Below are positions 35,849-44,900 of a stretch of DNA of 64,000 nucleotides, one piece after another (position 1 is the stretch's first letter; each line of letters starts with the position of its first letter). A model generated the notes under the pieces. It did no database searches. It was given only the letters and a program-made list of their open reading frames with translations, and had not been told where the DNA came from. A program made the translations under genes and the position numbers. The DNA is from an uncultured Lachnospiraceae bacterium (GTDB lineage: Bacteria > Bacillota > Clostridia > Lachnospirales > Lachnospiraceae): contig CALWGV010000028.1 of NCBI GenBank assembly GCA_944380185.1, positions 38,796-102,795 of the forward strand, in the 5' to 3' direction.

Positions 35849-35958
35849 TCCGCTTTGCTCCATCTCGCTCACGGGCTTTCGCCCTATGCACCGCTGCTCC
35901 GCTGCGGCCTTGCTCGCACCTTCGGTGCGGCAGCCCACAGCTGCGCATCTGTGCGCAC
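35849..35958. repeat. 110-base direct repeat, copy 1
   Basis: This 110-base unit is identical to 35989-36098, with a period of 140 bases. It includes the GCTCACGGGCTTTCGCC block and the GCACCTTCGGTGC hairpin. A partial third copy of the GCTCACGGGCTTTCGC block lies at 35829-35845. It looks like a genomic repetitive element and not a coding sequence. Confidence 0.93.
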
Positions 35959-35988
35959 CTCGCATCCTATTTCGCCGTGCCGCTCGAT

Positions 35989-36098
35989 TCCGCTTTGCTC
36001 CATCTCGCTCACGGGCTTTCGCCCTATGCACCGCTGCTCCGCTGCGGCCTTGCTCGCACCTTCGGTGCGGCAGCCCACAGCTGCGCATCTGTGCGCAC
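35989..36098. repeat. 110-base direct repeat, copy 2
   Basis: This unit is identical to 35849-35958. It ends 21 bases before the -10 box at 36119-36124, so it starts within the first transcribed bases of the cdaA operon. The 30 bases between the two copies differ from the repeat unit. Confidence 0.93.
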
Positions 36099-36118
36099 GG
36101 CTCAATGCTGTCGTGAAC

Positions 36119-36147
36119 ATTATACCATAGGTGCTGGAAAAATTCGA
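36119..36147 (-). promoter_or_regulatory. promoter of the cdaA operon, extended -10
   Basis: On the minus strand TATAAT (36119-36124) is preceded by TGG, which makes an extended -10 element. The -35 region at 17 bases is poor (TCGAAT), which an extended -10 can offset. The bases after it (GTTCACGACAGCAT) resemble those of the rfbC promoter. Confidence 0.7.
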
Positions 36148-36257
36148 GGTAATTATATTATTTTTTTGTTGCGGAAATATGACGATATAAAAAAGACAGG
36201 ATGAATTGCCAGAAAAGAACGGGGACAACTCTGTTAAAATTACCTATTGACAAGGGG

Positions 36258-36266
36258 TGGTATAAT
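36258..36266 (+). promoter_or_regulatory. extended -10 promoter of rplY
   Basis: TGGTATAAT on the plus strand is an extended -10 with a perfect hexamer at 36261-36266, about 90 bases before the L25 start. A TTGACA at 36247-36252 is only eight bases away and too close to be its -35. It diverges from the cdaA operon promoter at 36119-36124. Confidence 0.7.
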
Positions 36267-36357
36267 AAAGATGTAGCAAAGAAATACACTTAACACGACC
36301 TGTCATGGAAAGTGGAAGGCTGCTAAGCGTGATTCAGATTTTTGGAGGAAAAGATAA

Positions 36358-36939
36358 ATGAATACTTTGAAAGCTGAAAAACGAGACATGAACACAAAGG
36401 CCAAGAAACTTAGAAGAGAGGGATATGTCACCGGCACGGTTTTCGGACGTGAGATCAGTGAGACAATTCCGCTGAAGATGGATAAGGCCGCCGTAGAGCG
36501 TCTTCTGAAATCGGAGGGCAAAGGCGGACGCGTTCTTCTGGATGTGGAAGGCCAAATCTATAATGCACTGATCAAAGAAGTGGATTACAATCCGTTGAAG
36601 CGTCAGGTGGATGAGATTGATTTCCAGGCTCTGGTGAGCGGCGAGAAGGTACACTCCACTGCGGAAATTCATCTGGTGGGTGCTGATCTGTGCGCCGGTG
36701 TTCCGGAGCAGATGCTGCAGGAGATATCTTACCGTGCTCTGCCGGATTCTCTGACCGATCGCATTCAGGTGGATATCAGCCATCTGAAACCCGGCGATTC
36801 CATAAAGGTGCGCGATCTGGACATAGCAAAAGATGAGAACGTTGATCTGATGACCGATCTCGATAAGGTTGTGGTAACCGTTACAGAGGTTCACGCTGCT
36901 CCTGCCGACGATGAAGAAGCCGCCGGGGACGCTCAATAA
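36358..36939 (+). CDS. rplY: 50S ribosomal protein L25 (CTC form)
   Basis: The 193-residue protein binds 5S rRNA on the large ribosomal subunit. It is the long general-stress or CTC form, with an N-terminal L25 domain (MNTLKAEKRDMNTKAKKLRR, then GYVTGTVFG) and a C-terminal TL5-type domain (from about residue 95, DFQALVSGEKVHSTAEIHLV) ending in an acidic tail (DDEEAAGDAQ). GGAGG lies eleven bases before the ATG. It is the only credible plus-strand gene in the window and stands alone between two minus-strand operons. Its own terminator follows at 37026-37075. Confidence 0.95.
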   Translation: MNTLKAEKRDMNTKAKKLRREGYVTGTVFGREISETIPLKMDKAAVERLLKSEGKGGRVLLDVEGQIYNALIKEVDYNPLKRQVDEIDFQALVSGEKVHSTAEIHLVGADLCAGVPEQMLQEISYRALPDSLTDRIQVDISHLKPGDSIKVRDLDIAKDENVDLMTDLDKVVVTVTEVHAAPADDEEAAGDAQ

Positions 36940-37025
36940 GGGATGTCGGCGATAGGGGCTGTAATTCGCACAAGTTTTCTGACTGGCCTCTGAATACTCT
37001 ACCAAACGCAAAAAGATCACAAAAG

Positions 37026-37075
37026 GACCGCAGATTCTCTGCCTGAAAGGCAGCAGGATCTGCGGTCTTTTTTTT
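37026..37075 (+). terminator. Rho-independent terminator after rplY
   Basis: The arms GACCGCAGAT and ATCTGCGGTC (37026-37066) enclose a second small stem (CTGCC/GGCAG) and are followed by a run of nine T (37067-37075). It may also work on the minus strand, where the T-tract is weaker, because the type VII operon ends nine bases away at 37084. Confidence 0.93.
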
Positions 37076-37083
37076 AACTCTGA

Positions 37084-37380
37084 CTACCGGGCTGACTGGA
37101 AGCTGTTTTTGAGCTCCTCATCGATACTCTCAAAGGCCTGAGCCGAAGCTGTCGTGGCCTCACCTAAGGCTTCTACCAGCTCCGGAAATTGATCCAGACT
37201 CTCCTTCATGGTCATGTACATGTCATAGTAAGCATCCTGGGCAAGTCCATCCCAGCCATCGACAATTTCATTGATCTTGGTGTTGATGGCCGCGAGGATG
37301 TCCCTGAGATCTCCGGCGCTTCCGATCAGATCATTCCCCTGCGAGTGCAAAACCTCCGGTGACACTTTAATATTTGCCAT
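37084..37380 (-). CDS. WXG100-family protein (ESAT-6-like)
   Basis: The 98-residue protein has the two-helix WXG100 pattern with the turn IVDGWDGLAQDAYYDMY (Trp-Asp-Gly) between helices and EELKNSFQSAR at the end. These proteins are secreted as dimers by the EssC machine and are often needed for its activity. The N-terminal half is LHSQGNDLIGSAGDLRDIL. It is the last gene of the type VII operon. An AAAGGAGAAG ribosome site comes right after a hairpin (37394-37417), which may stabilise or process the RNA end. It is a structural or substrate protein. The secretion signal YxxxD/E is not obvious at the C-terminus. Confidence 0.9.
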   Translation of the reverse strand: MANIKVSPEVLHSQGNDLIGSAGDLRDILAAINTKINEIVDGWDGLAQDAYYDMYMTMKESLDQFPELVEALGEATTASAQAFESIDEELKNSFQSAR

Positions 37381-37393
37381 TTTCTTCTCCTTT

Positions 37394-37417
37394 CTTCATC
37401 CGTCCTTCCGGATGAAA
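37394..37417 (-). other. hairpin before the last WXG100 gene
   Basis: The arms CTTCATCCG and CGGATGAA pair around a TCCTT loop. It lies just before the ribosome site of the WXG100 gene and may act as an RNA processing or stability element. A second hairpin (CCTGA/TCAGG) is at 37426-37440. Confidence 0.5.
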
Positions 37418-37533
37418 GCTGCGGCCCTGATCCCCTCAGGGCATTTCTTAGTTTAATACAACAGGCGGCATAGCTGCCGCTAGGCTTCGGTTGTGCCGCA
37501 GTGCTTTTCATCATTTCGCCTCCGTCATATCCC

Positions 37534-37851
37534 TCAGTATTTCGTCTTTTCGATATGCTCTGCCGTCAGCTCTTCATACTGGCCGGCCGCCTCGGCGACA
37601 ACATCGGCAAGAGCCTCCAGCAGCCCGGCATATTTTTCTATATTCTCCTTCCAATTTATTTTGGTCATCTCGTGAAATTCCTTTCCCGCTCCGGTTGTCC
37701 AGCCCGAATCCGACAGCTCCTGCAGACATTCATCCAATCCGGCAGCCATATTGCGCAGCTCAACTGCGATCTGCCTGTATCGTCTGCCGTATTCCCTGAA
37801 GGAAGCCGCGTCAAAAGCCAGATCTGTATTGCCCTCATAAGCCAGTGCCAT
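37534..37851 (-). CDS. WXG100-like small protein
   Basis: The 105-residue protein has two helices around a SGWTTGAGKEFHEM turn, which looks like a WXG variant with the sequence Trp-Thr-Thr-Gly. A YEELTAEHIEKTKY tail with YEEL is close to the YxxxD/E export pattern. The start used is the ATG at 37849-37851 with GGGGGAAAG before it. The first 17 bases overlap the TPR gene. It could be a secreted partner of the WXG100 protein at 37084-37380, or an LXG-type chaperone. Confidence 0.78.
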   Translation of the reverse strand: MALAYEGNTDLAFDAASFREYGRRYRQIAVELRNMAAGLDECLQELSDSGWTTGAGKEFHEMTKINWKENIEKYAGLLEALADVVAEAAGQYEELTAEHIEKTKY

Positions 37852-39148
37852 GCTTTCCCCCCGCCTTTTCCCATTCCTTTTCCGCCAGATCTTTTTTCCC
37901 TTGAATCTGATAAATATCGGCCCGCACCAGATGAAGCTCCGCATCCGAAGTCTTCAGACTTTCCAGAAACTCCAGTATTTCCAGGGCCTTTTCATAATCA
38001 CCCAGGTCTTTTAAACACATGGCCCGGTAAAGATACAGATCGACTGCCGGCCGGTTTTCAGGCCGGTTCTCAAGAGATGCCAGGCGATAGATGCGATTGG
38101 CCTCCCTGTACAGTGTCTTCGCCTCCTCTGTCCTGCCCAGACACCGCAGGCAGAAGGGTCTGCAGTACAGGGCGGCATAATAATACGGACCATCCCTGTT
38201 TCCGCCGATAATCCTCTCCGCCTGCTGCCGGGCTTCTTCGTAGTTTTCATCCGCCAGGTACAGGTTCATCAGCAGGAAGTCCACTTCGCCGTCAGACTTT
38301 ATCTCCGCTTCCATCTCCAGGCATCGCTTAAAGGTCTGTATTGCCCTGTCAGACTGACCGGATTGCGCCCAGATCTTTCCCTCCAAAAGAGCAAGCGGGT
38401 ATCTGGCCTGGTCAAAATACTTCATTTTTTCTGCGCTGTTGATAAGCCGCAGCGCCTCCTCATCTCTCTTCGCCAGCGCAAGAGCCTTCGCATAATCACA
38501 GAGAAGCTCCACATCCTCCGGAAAGCGCTCCAGAGCTGCCTTTGCAAAGGTAACCGCCTCCTCGTGTTTTTCCCGAATAAGCAGAAGCTGGGTTTTTATG
38601 TGATATCCCTCAAAGGTTTCCGGTGATTTCAAAAGGAGCTCCTCCGCCGCCTCCTGAGCCCTGTCAAATTTTCCAAGCCTTATCCATGCGCTGATTTTTT
38701 TGATCATATAGTCTGGTCTCATCGGATTTTTGATACAGGCCTTCTGATAATACCGCAGCGCCATATCGTCATCATCCATATGCTCGTAGGCCATCCCCAT
38801 AAAAAACATCATTTCATCACTGTCATAGCCCTCATGAATCGCCCGATTGTAATTTTCCAGTCCCTCCGCAAGTTCATCGTTCATGAAGCAGGCGCTGCCG
38901 TACAGAAAATACAACCGTCCGCTTTTCCCGATACACAGCGCTTTTCTGTAGGCATTCTTTGCCTTCTCATATTCCTGTAAAGACATATAGAGATCGCCGT
39001 AATTTCTATAGCTGTCAGGCAGCTCCGGACAAATATCCATGGCCTGGTCAAACTTCTGCCCGGCCTCCCGTATCCTGCCGGCCACAAGAAGCATTTCTCC
39101 CTGTGCATTGAGATCCTGTGCCTCCAGACGTGCTTCTCCTATATCCAT
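37835..39148 (-). CDS. tetratricopeptide repeat protein
   Basis: The 437-residue protein is made of TPR units, for example EKAKNAYRKALCIGKSGRLY, then ALRYYQKACIKNPMRPDYMI and a YRAMCLKDLGDYEKALEILE unit. It has no signal or membrane segment, so it acts in the cytosol. In this locus it may gather substrates or the WXG proteins for secretion. The last 17 bases overlap the next gene. It could also be a general adaptor. No catalytic domain is present. Confidence 0.85.
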   Translation of the reverse strand: MDIGEARLEAQDLNAQGEMLLVAGRIREAGQKFDQAMDICPELPDSYRNYGDLYMSLQEYEKAKNAYRKALCIGKSGRLYFLYGSACFMNDELAEGLENYNRAIHEGYDSDEMMFFMGMAYEHMDDDDMALRYYQKACIKNPMRPDYMIKKISAWIRLGKFDRAQEAAEELLLKSPETFEGYHIKTQLLLIREKHEEAVTFAKAALERFPEDVELLCDYAKALALAKRDEEALRLINSAEKMKYFDQARYPLALLEGKIWAQSGQSDRAIQTFKRCLEMEAEIKSDGEVDFLLMNLYLADENYEEARQQAERIIGGNRDGPYYYAALYCRPFCLRCLGRTEEAKTLYREANRIYRLASLENRPENRPAVDLYLYRAMCLKDLGDYEKALEILEFLESLKTSDAELHLVRADIYQIQGKKDLAEKEWEKAGGKHGTGL

Positions 39149-39164
39149 ATCGATCCCGCCCCCT

Positions 39165-39743
39165 TTATTCTTCCTCGATAATCACCCGGAGAGGAGAGTG
39201 ATCCTCTATTTCCTTTACAAAATCAATATCCGGCTCGAGACGGGTGCTGAAATAGAGCATCCCTCTGTCCCAATGTCTGACCTTAACCGGTTCTGACAAG
39301 GCAAGTCCATTGCCGCAGCGATACCAGGCCGAATCACCCGCTCCATAAAAATGGATTCTCATTGACTGCCTCTTATAAGCGCATTTGGTTATCTGCGCAT
39401 ATTTCATCTTGTTTATCTCTCTGCGGACCTTTTTCCTGCCATAATGCCTTTCCGGCAGACAAAGGGTCAGACAGTCGTCATAAAACCGGAGCTCCATCAA
39501 AGAAGGGGTCCACTCCATTTTTTCCGTGCAGAAAAATCCCGCTGCCACCAGCAGCACCAGCAAAATTCTCGAAGGCCAGGACAGAGCAAAAACCAGATTG
39601 TCCTGAAAGACAAAGGATCCTGCCAGAATAATACCGGTTATCAGACCCGCCCCTATCTTCAGCGTTCGGCGGACCGCACTTGGCTCCCGCACCGGCAGCA
39701 GTACGGCCTCATTTGCCCTCAGTACATAATTTGGCTCGTCCAT
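39165..39743 (-). CDS. small membrane protein with PH-like tail (YcxB-like?)
   Basis: The 192-residue protein has two neighbouring membrane segments (about residues 29-48 and 58-73) and a C-terminal beta-rich domain (ELRFYDDCLTLCLPERHYGR, then YAQITKCAYKRQSMRIHFYG). This recalls YcxB-like proteins with a PH-type fold. Its start overlaps the end of the candidate effector gene by 25 bases and has AAGGAGG. The tight overlap suggests it is made with the effector, perhaps as its immunity protein, but this is a guess from position. Confidence 0.7.
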   Translation of the reverse strand: MDEPNYVLRANEAVLLPVREPSAVRRTLKIGAGLITGIILAGSFVFQDNLVFALSWPSRILLVLLVAAGFFCTEKMEWTPSLMELRFYDDCLTLCLPERHYGRKKVRREINKMKYAQITKCAYKRQSMRIHFYGAGDSAWYRCGNGLALSEPVKVRHWDRGMLYFSTRLEPDIDFVKEIEDHSPLRVIIEEE

Positions 39744-41143
39744 AGCGCCTCCTTCTGTCCCTCGGCAAAAGAAAAGATTTTTTTAATCTCCGCCCTCAGC
39801 CGTCCGCCCTTCGCAAACAAATCCGCTATGTCGCCGGCTGTAATATTTTCAGTGAAATCCCACCGTATCTGTCCGTCTTTGTCCTGGACCATTGCCGCCT
39901 CCGTACCGGCAACAGTAAAGACAGTAAGCCCCGGAAGCAGAACACTATTAACCGTAATCCGAAACACATTGCCCGCCGTAAAACCCTCCGACAGCAGTTC
40001 TCTGGGGAGGCTAATCAGATGCTTTAAGGAGGCGCACTTATCCCGCACACTTGAAAAATCAAAGAATTCTTTTTTCAAATTGCGTCCCAGATCCCAGAAC
40101 ATCTGTCTTCCAAACTCTCCGGCCCCTGCCCAGCCCCGCGCTCGGAATACTTCGCTTACGTCGTTGAGCTTTGTTCGGACAGCAGCCAGCGTTTCCCGAG
40201 AAAATATATCGCTCCAGGCGATATCACTTAATCGGGCCGCCTCTCCCGTAATCCACTTATATCCGTTTTTCAGCAGCTTTCCGGCCCCTCTGACTGCAAT
40301 AACAGCTGTGCATACCAGACTGACTGTATCCATCCTCGCGGCAAACTCATGGTAATAGGCATTATACCCATAATACTCTCCATCTGCCCCGAAAATGAAC
40401 GAAGAGCGCAGGAATTCCTGACAGCTGTCGATCTCTCCCCATCTTCTTCCCGTAGACGGATCACCCGCGCAGGCTATTTTTAGTCCCTGCCATTCGCTGA
40501 TGATGCTGCCCAAACCGTTGGATACGGCGATCAGACCGCTTAGCGTCCCGGCAATCACAAAGATAACCCCTCCGCCGCAGACAAAGGCCGAGACAACAGT
40601 AAGCACGCCAAGAGCAGTCTCCATCAGCCCTACAGTCGTTCCCTTTAAAAATTCCTTTCCGCCGCCGAAATTAAACTGCTCCTCGATCCATTCTCTGAAT
40701 CCCTTCCCCGCAGCCGCAACATCATCCCGTCTGTCACCCAGGAATCGCCCGGTCGCCGAGCCGTTCTCCATGGCCACAAAAAAGTAGCTGACTGCATTTA
40801 TAATCGTGCTGTTGTTTATCCCATGATTCTTCTTAAACGCCGCGGTCAGCTCCGAGACTTTGCTCCTCACCGTCTGATCTGTCTGCCGACATTGCTCCTC
40901 CAGCCGGGAGAGAGCCTGGGCATAGGCCATATACCGGTCTCTTCGGTCCCCCAGCTGAGACATCTTCTCCTTTATCTTCTGTGCACCTGCCGTCTCGCCG
41001 CAGCCGCACAGCTTCCGGTATACCCCGTCGCACAGAGAATTTCTGTATTGATCCAGTTTACCCGCCGCGGCCTCCGCCTTTTCTGCGGCATCTCTCAGAC
41101 TGCCATAGGATATTGCGGTCGCGGCTGTACTTATCTCTCCCAT
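39719..41143 (-). CDS. candidate type VII secreted effector
   Basis: I do not recognise the 474-residue protein as a known family. Residues 1-110 are helical with a pattern like WXG/LXG proteins (AAEKAEAAAGKLDQYRNSL). A hydrophobic stretch (about residues 175-225, with GVLTVVSAFVCGGGVIFVIA) could cross a membrane twice. The C-terminal 230 residues are mixed alpha and beta with no motif I can name. The gene lies directly after the YwqH-like gene and overlaps its end, which is the usual place of a secreted toxin such as YwqJ. Its ribosome site is weak (GAGAGG). Confidence 0.65.
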   Translation of the reverse strand: MGEISTAATAISYGSLRDAAEKAEAAAGKLDQYRNSLCDGVYRKLCGCGETAGAQKIKEKMSQLGDRRDRYMAYAQALSRLEEQCRQTDQTVRSKVSELTAAFKKNHGINNSTIINAVSYFFVAMENGSATGRFLGDRRDDVAAAGKGFREWIEEQFNFGGGKEFLKGTTVGLMETALGVLTVVSAFVCGGGVIFVIAGTLSGLIAVSNGLGSIISEWQGLKIACAGDPSTGRRWGEIDSCQEFLRSSFIFGADGEYYGYNAYYHEFAARMDTVSLVCTAVIAVRGAGKLLKNGYKWITGEAARLSDIAWSDIFSRETLAAVRTKLNDVSEVFRARGWAGAGEFGRQMFWDLGRNLKKEFFDFSSVRDKCASLKHLISLPRELLSEGFTAGNVFRITVNSVLLPGLTVFTVAGTEAAMVQDKDGQIRWDFTENITAGDIADLFAKGGRLRAEIKKIFSFAEGQKEALWTSQIMY

Positions 41144-41523
41144 CTCTCTTTCTCCCTCTCCTGCCAGTATCGGCTGTAATAGTAATCTCTGTCTTCTTCT
41201 GTCTCGTGCTTTTTTGCCCTTGTCCGCTCTATTTTTTCTTCCAGTTCCCGAACTGCCTCACTCAGTTCTGGATCGGCCGAAATGTCTCCCTCTCTGTCTT
41301 CTGCTGCTTCCCGGCCGCTGCAGGCAAATTCGGCGTTCCCGCGAATTCCCTGTTCTATGGCTTCATGCAGATCATCAAGCTTTCTGTTGACTGTTCCTGC
41401 CCCCTCTTGTACAACATCCCTCAGGCTGTTTAGGATCTCCGACAGCATCTGCTGATATTTTGCCCATTCCTCTGCCTCAGAAGCCTTCTGCTGATACAGC
41501 TTATAATACTCTGCACTGTTCAT
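41131..41523 (-). CDS. YwqH-like small protein (DUF5082)
   Basis: The 130-residue protein starts MNSAEYYKLYQQKASEAEEW and is almost all helical, with charged coiled-coil regions and a DRDYYYSRYWQEREKERWER tail. The N-terminal YKLYQQK block resembles DUF5082/YwqH proteins that precede LXG toxins in Bacillus and help their secretion. The ATG at 41521-41523 has GGGAG upstream. Its stop overlaps the start of the candidate effector gene. It is probably a chaperone or partner of that protein. Confidence 0.78.
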   Translation of the reverse strand: MNSAEYYKLYQQKASEAEEWAKYQQMLSEILNSLRDVVQEGAGTVNRKLDDLHEAIEQGIRGNAEFACSGREAAEDREGDISADPELSEAVRELEEKIERTRAKKHETEEDRDYYYSRYWQEREKERWER

Positions 41524-41539
41524 CTGTTCGCACTCCCGT

Positions 41540-41875
41540 CTAACTCCACAAAGCCTTAACAAATTCCTGACGCAGCTTATCGTCCGCCGTCTCATACTGT
41601 GCCTGCGCATCGACAAGAGCGTCATAGATATCAAGCAATGCCTCGCCGAAATCGTCAATTTTGCGAACCAGGAGATTATACTGACTCTCAAACTCATTTC
41701 GGCCCCTGCCCACCCAATTCTCCTTGATCCTGTCTGTTATCTCGTGTACCTGCTCGCCGGTGTCTCTGTAAGCCGCCACAATTTCCTTTATTCTGCGATG
41801 CGCTTCATCGATCCTGACACTCTCAATGATCTCCCTCTGTCTGTCCTTCCTCTTCCCTGCCGCAGCTTTTCCCAT
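41540..41875 (-). CDS. WXG100-like protein (YwqI/DUF5344-like)
   Basis: The 111-residue protein has two helices with a turn IKENWVGRGRNEFESQYN (Trp-Val-Gly), a clear WXG motif. The N-terminus is basic (MGKAAAGKRKDRQRE). It precedes the YwqH-like gene and the candidate effector gene, as YwqI-type proteins do. It is probably secreted with or as a partner for the effector. AAGGGAG precedes the ATG. Confidence 0.85.
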   Translation of the reverse strand: MGKAAAGKRKDRQREIIESVRIDEAHRRIKEIVAAYRDTGEQVHEITDRIKENWVGRGRNEFESQYNLLVRKIDDFGEALLDIYDALVDAQAQYETADDKLRQEFVKALWS

Positions 41876-41949
41876 TTCGTCTCTCCCTTCCGCTCGGTTT
41901 TCACCGCTGACCCTGATAAATTCTGACCGGCTCCTTTTCCTATCGGTCT

Positions 41950-44900
41950 TCAGTCAAAAATTTTAATGCGAAAATACGTGCTTCCCCTGAATCGATACCC
42001 CATGGTGGAATCAAAGGTCACGTCTCGTTTTACCCTGCCGGGCACCTCAAACAGCCGGCAGTCGGCCAGATCTGCAAACACAATGCCCTGCCGCTCCTCC
42101 TTGACTATTTTTAATACATCGCAGGAGCTGTAATTCACCGGCTGGTTTTCCACTGCTGCTAAGAGCACAAAGCAGGGGGTGCCGGACGCATTTTTCAAAA
42201 CCCGGGCCAGATGCCCGCCAAGCAGCTTATCCGCACAGACTTTCCGGAAGACTTCCGTCCCGGCTATAATCAGCATTTGACAGGTCTCGTCTTTCCCCTC
42301 GCCATCAAACCCCCGCAGCGCAGCTTCACAAAATTCGCCTATCAGGCTGATACCACTCTTGGAATCTGACGCATATCGTCTGACAAAGCTGCGCGAAAGA
42401 AAAGGTGAAAGCTTTCTGCTCCTGTCGTCCGCAATCGAAACCTCCATGCCGTGCTTTGCGCCTGTCCGCGATTCGATCAGTGAGATCATCTTCAGAAGAT
42501 TGGCAACGAATCTGAACCGCTGATTCTCATCTCCCGAAAGTGCCAAAAAGCCGTCGGCAAAGACATTGATCGAGGTCAGCGATACAGTGGCATATTCCAT
42601 CCCTATGGGTAAGACTCCGGGAGCCCGAAACGCTCCTTCATCTGCCGTCAGCACCTCATTCAGGTACAGCCGTTCCGGGACCATAGGGATCCGCGCCGCC
42701 CTGCTCCTGCATTTTTTATTGCGGGCCCCGATAAAATCCATCAGTTCTCTGCTCCTGTCCGCCTCCCGTTCACCGCGCCCGACAATTGCCGCCTGATATT
42801 CCAAAATCCGTTTATCCTGTACAAACAATCCACGGCCGGGATTGCCGCCCGGCGTCCTCCTGCCGTATCCTAACAGGGCGCTGTATTCTCCTTCATCATT
42901 GCAGTTTAAGGCCAGCCTCCGGCTAAAATTGGCCTGAGTGCGGTAATTGAGGGCGCTGGAAGCGGCGGCGGTGACTACAAAAGAAATACCTGCCCCCAGA
43001 GCTTCGCGGGTCATCACGCCTATTTCCTCCGCCTGTTCGGGAAAATATTCGCGAAAGGCGGCCACATTATCAATGGCAACAACGATAAGCGGCATAGCCT
43101 CATAGCCCGCTTCCAGATAGGCGGCATAGCTTCCCACTCCTCTGTCCGCCAGAATTTTCTTTCTCCCGAAGATGAGATCATTGAGCATTCGAAAAAGATT
43201 TCTGCACTTTTCTTCTTCTCCTGCCATCACCACTCCGCCCACATGAGCGCTTTCCTCAAAAATCCGAAGCATCATGCTGCCGCAGTCGACAATATATATG
43301 TTTACCTGCTCTGTCGTATATCTGCGTATCAGACCGTAGAGAATCGTCTGCAGCAGGGTAGATTTTCCTGTCTGGGCAGAGCCGACGATATAGATATTTT
43401 CCTTCCAGGGCTCCAGCCAGACGGTTTCCTGGAGCTGTCGTCCCGGATCATCATATATGCCGGCCGGCACGCTGAGCCGTCCCTCCTGCCGATCCGGCAA
43501 TTCATCCGCGCAGATTCTGTCGCACAGCGGCGGCAGACAGATTCCGGGAAGCCTTTCTATCCCCTGCCGCCTGCAATAGTCGCTCACATAAGTGACAATG
43601 GCTTTGAGCTGAGTGAGACTGCTCTCTTTTTGCTCACTTCCTCTGTTGGTGTACTTCAAGGTCCTCTTTCCCCAAAGATTCCGCTCATATATAACATAAA
43701 ATTTTTCCCGCTTTTCTTCTTCCTCCGGCACCGGCGCCCCGCTGTAGGCCGACTGGAACAGCGCAAAAACTTCATTGTTTCCCACTTGCAAGTAGGCCCG
43801 CCCCGGCTCGACGATCTCCGCCGCCAGCGGCGTTTTGATCATCTCGCTGCTGTCCTCCTTGGTCTGTACCTTCAGGCAGAGCCGAAAACGGGAGTTGGAC
43901 CAGATCTGAGCGTCCACCACACCGGCAGGCTTCTGTGTTGCCAGGATCAGATGGATTCCCAGCGTACGGCCGATACGGGCCGCTGAGATCAGCTCTCTCA
44001 TAAAATCCGGATATTCCTGCTTAAGCTGGGCAAATTCGTCCACGATGATAATCAGATGCGGCAGCGGTATGCGGCTTCTTCCGCTCCGGTAAAGCTTCAT
44101 GTAGTCATCAATGTGATTGACGCCCGCCCGCGAAAATATTTCCTGCCGTTTAAAGAGCTCGGCTTTGATGGAGAGAAGAGAGCGATCTATCTCTCTGCCG
44201 TCAATATTGGTGACAGTCCCCAAAAGATGAGGCAGCTGGCGGAATTGATTTGCCATCCCTCCCCCTTTAAAGTCAATGAGGACAAAACCCGCCTCATACG
44301 GGTGAAACAAAGTCGCCATCGACAGGATATATGTCTGCAGCACTTCCGATTTGCCGGACCCTGTCGTGCCGGCCACCAGGCCATGGGGTCCATGAGCTCC
44401 GGTCTTATCCCCGATGTCCAAATAAACCGTCTGATTCTTAGCCCTGACACCGATAGGCGCCGCAAGGCTCTGCCAGCACGCCGACGAGCCCCACCTCTCC
44501 TGCAGATTCAGATCCTGCACCGTCAAAATATCCAGCAGCTCAAACAACGTTATGTTTTTGGTCAGTTCTCCCGCCAACGCTATCTCATCCACCTGCACCG
44601 CCCCCAGCCTCCAGGCGGTAAAAGCCGCCGTCTTATCCGAAATAGCCGGGAAAATAAAGCTCTGCTGCACTTTTGCGTTTTCCGTCTCGAAAATGCTTCC
44701 TCTGTCTGAGGCCTTTAGCCGAATCAGCTGCCTGCAGCCCCAGGGCAGAAATTCTTCATGTTCCGCAAAGAATACAAAGGTAAATCCATAATCCGCCCCG
44801 TTTTTGACATAGCGCGCGAGAGGATGGGTACTGACAGACGGAACATCCGTGACAAACACCACATAGTTTTCTCGGGAAACTTCCCGGTTTTTCCCGTTTT

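Larger units (their letters stand above)
35809..36118 (-). other. 310-base leader of the cdaA operon, contains repeats
   Basis: This stretch between the promoter at 36119-36124 and the first gene carries no credible gene. It is GC-rich, contains two identical 110-base repeats and a shorter third match, and can form several hairpins such as GCACC-TTC-GGTGC. A leader this long may affect expression or RNA stability. Reading frames that cross it are of low complexity and follow the repeats. Confidence 0.6.

Noticed and set aside
35849-36098. CRISPR array
   Set aside because: The repeat is 110 bases long, occurs twice plus a fragment and has no spacers of equal length or cas genes.
35796-36228. 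Several overlapping open frames with repeats of Cys, Ala and Arg
   Set aside because: They arise from the 110-base GC-rich repeat and have no conserved domain. The region is better seen as an untranslated leader.
36247-36266. TTGACA and TATAAT as a normal promoter pair
   Set aside because: They are only eight bases apart. The extended -10 alone explains the site better.
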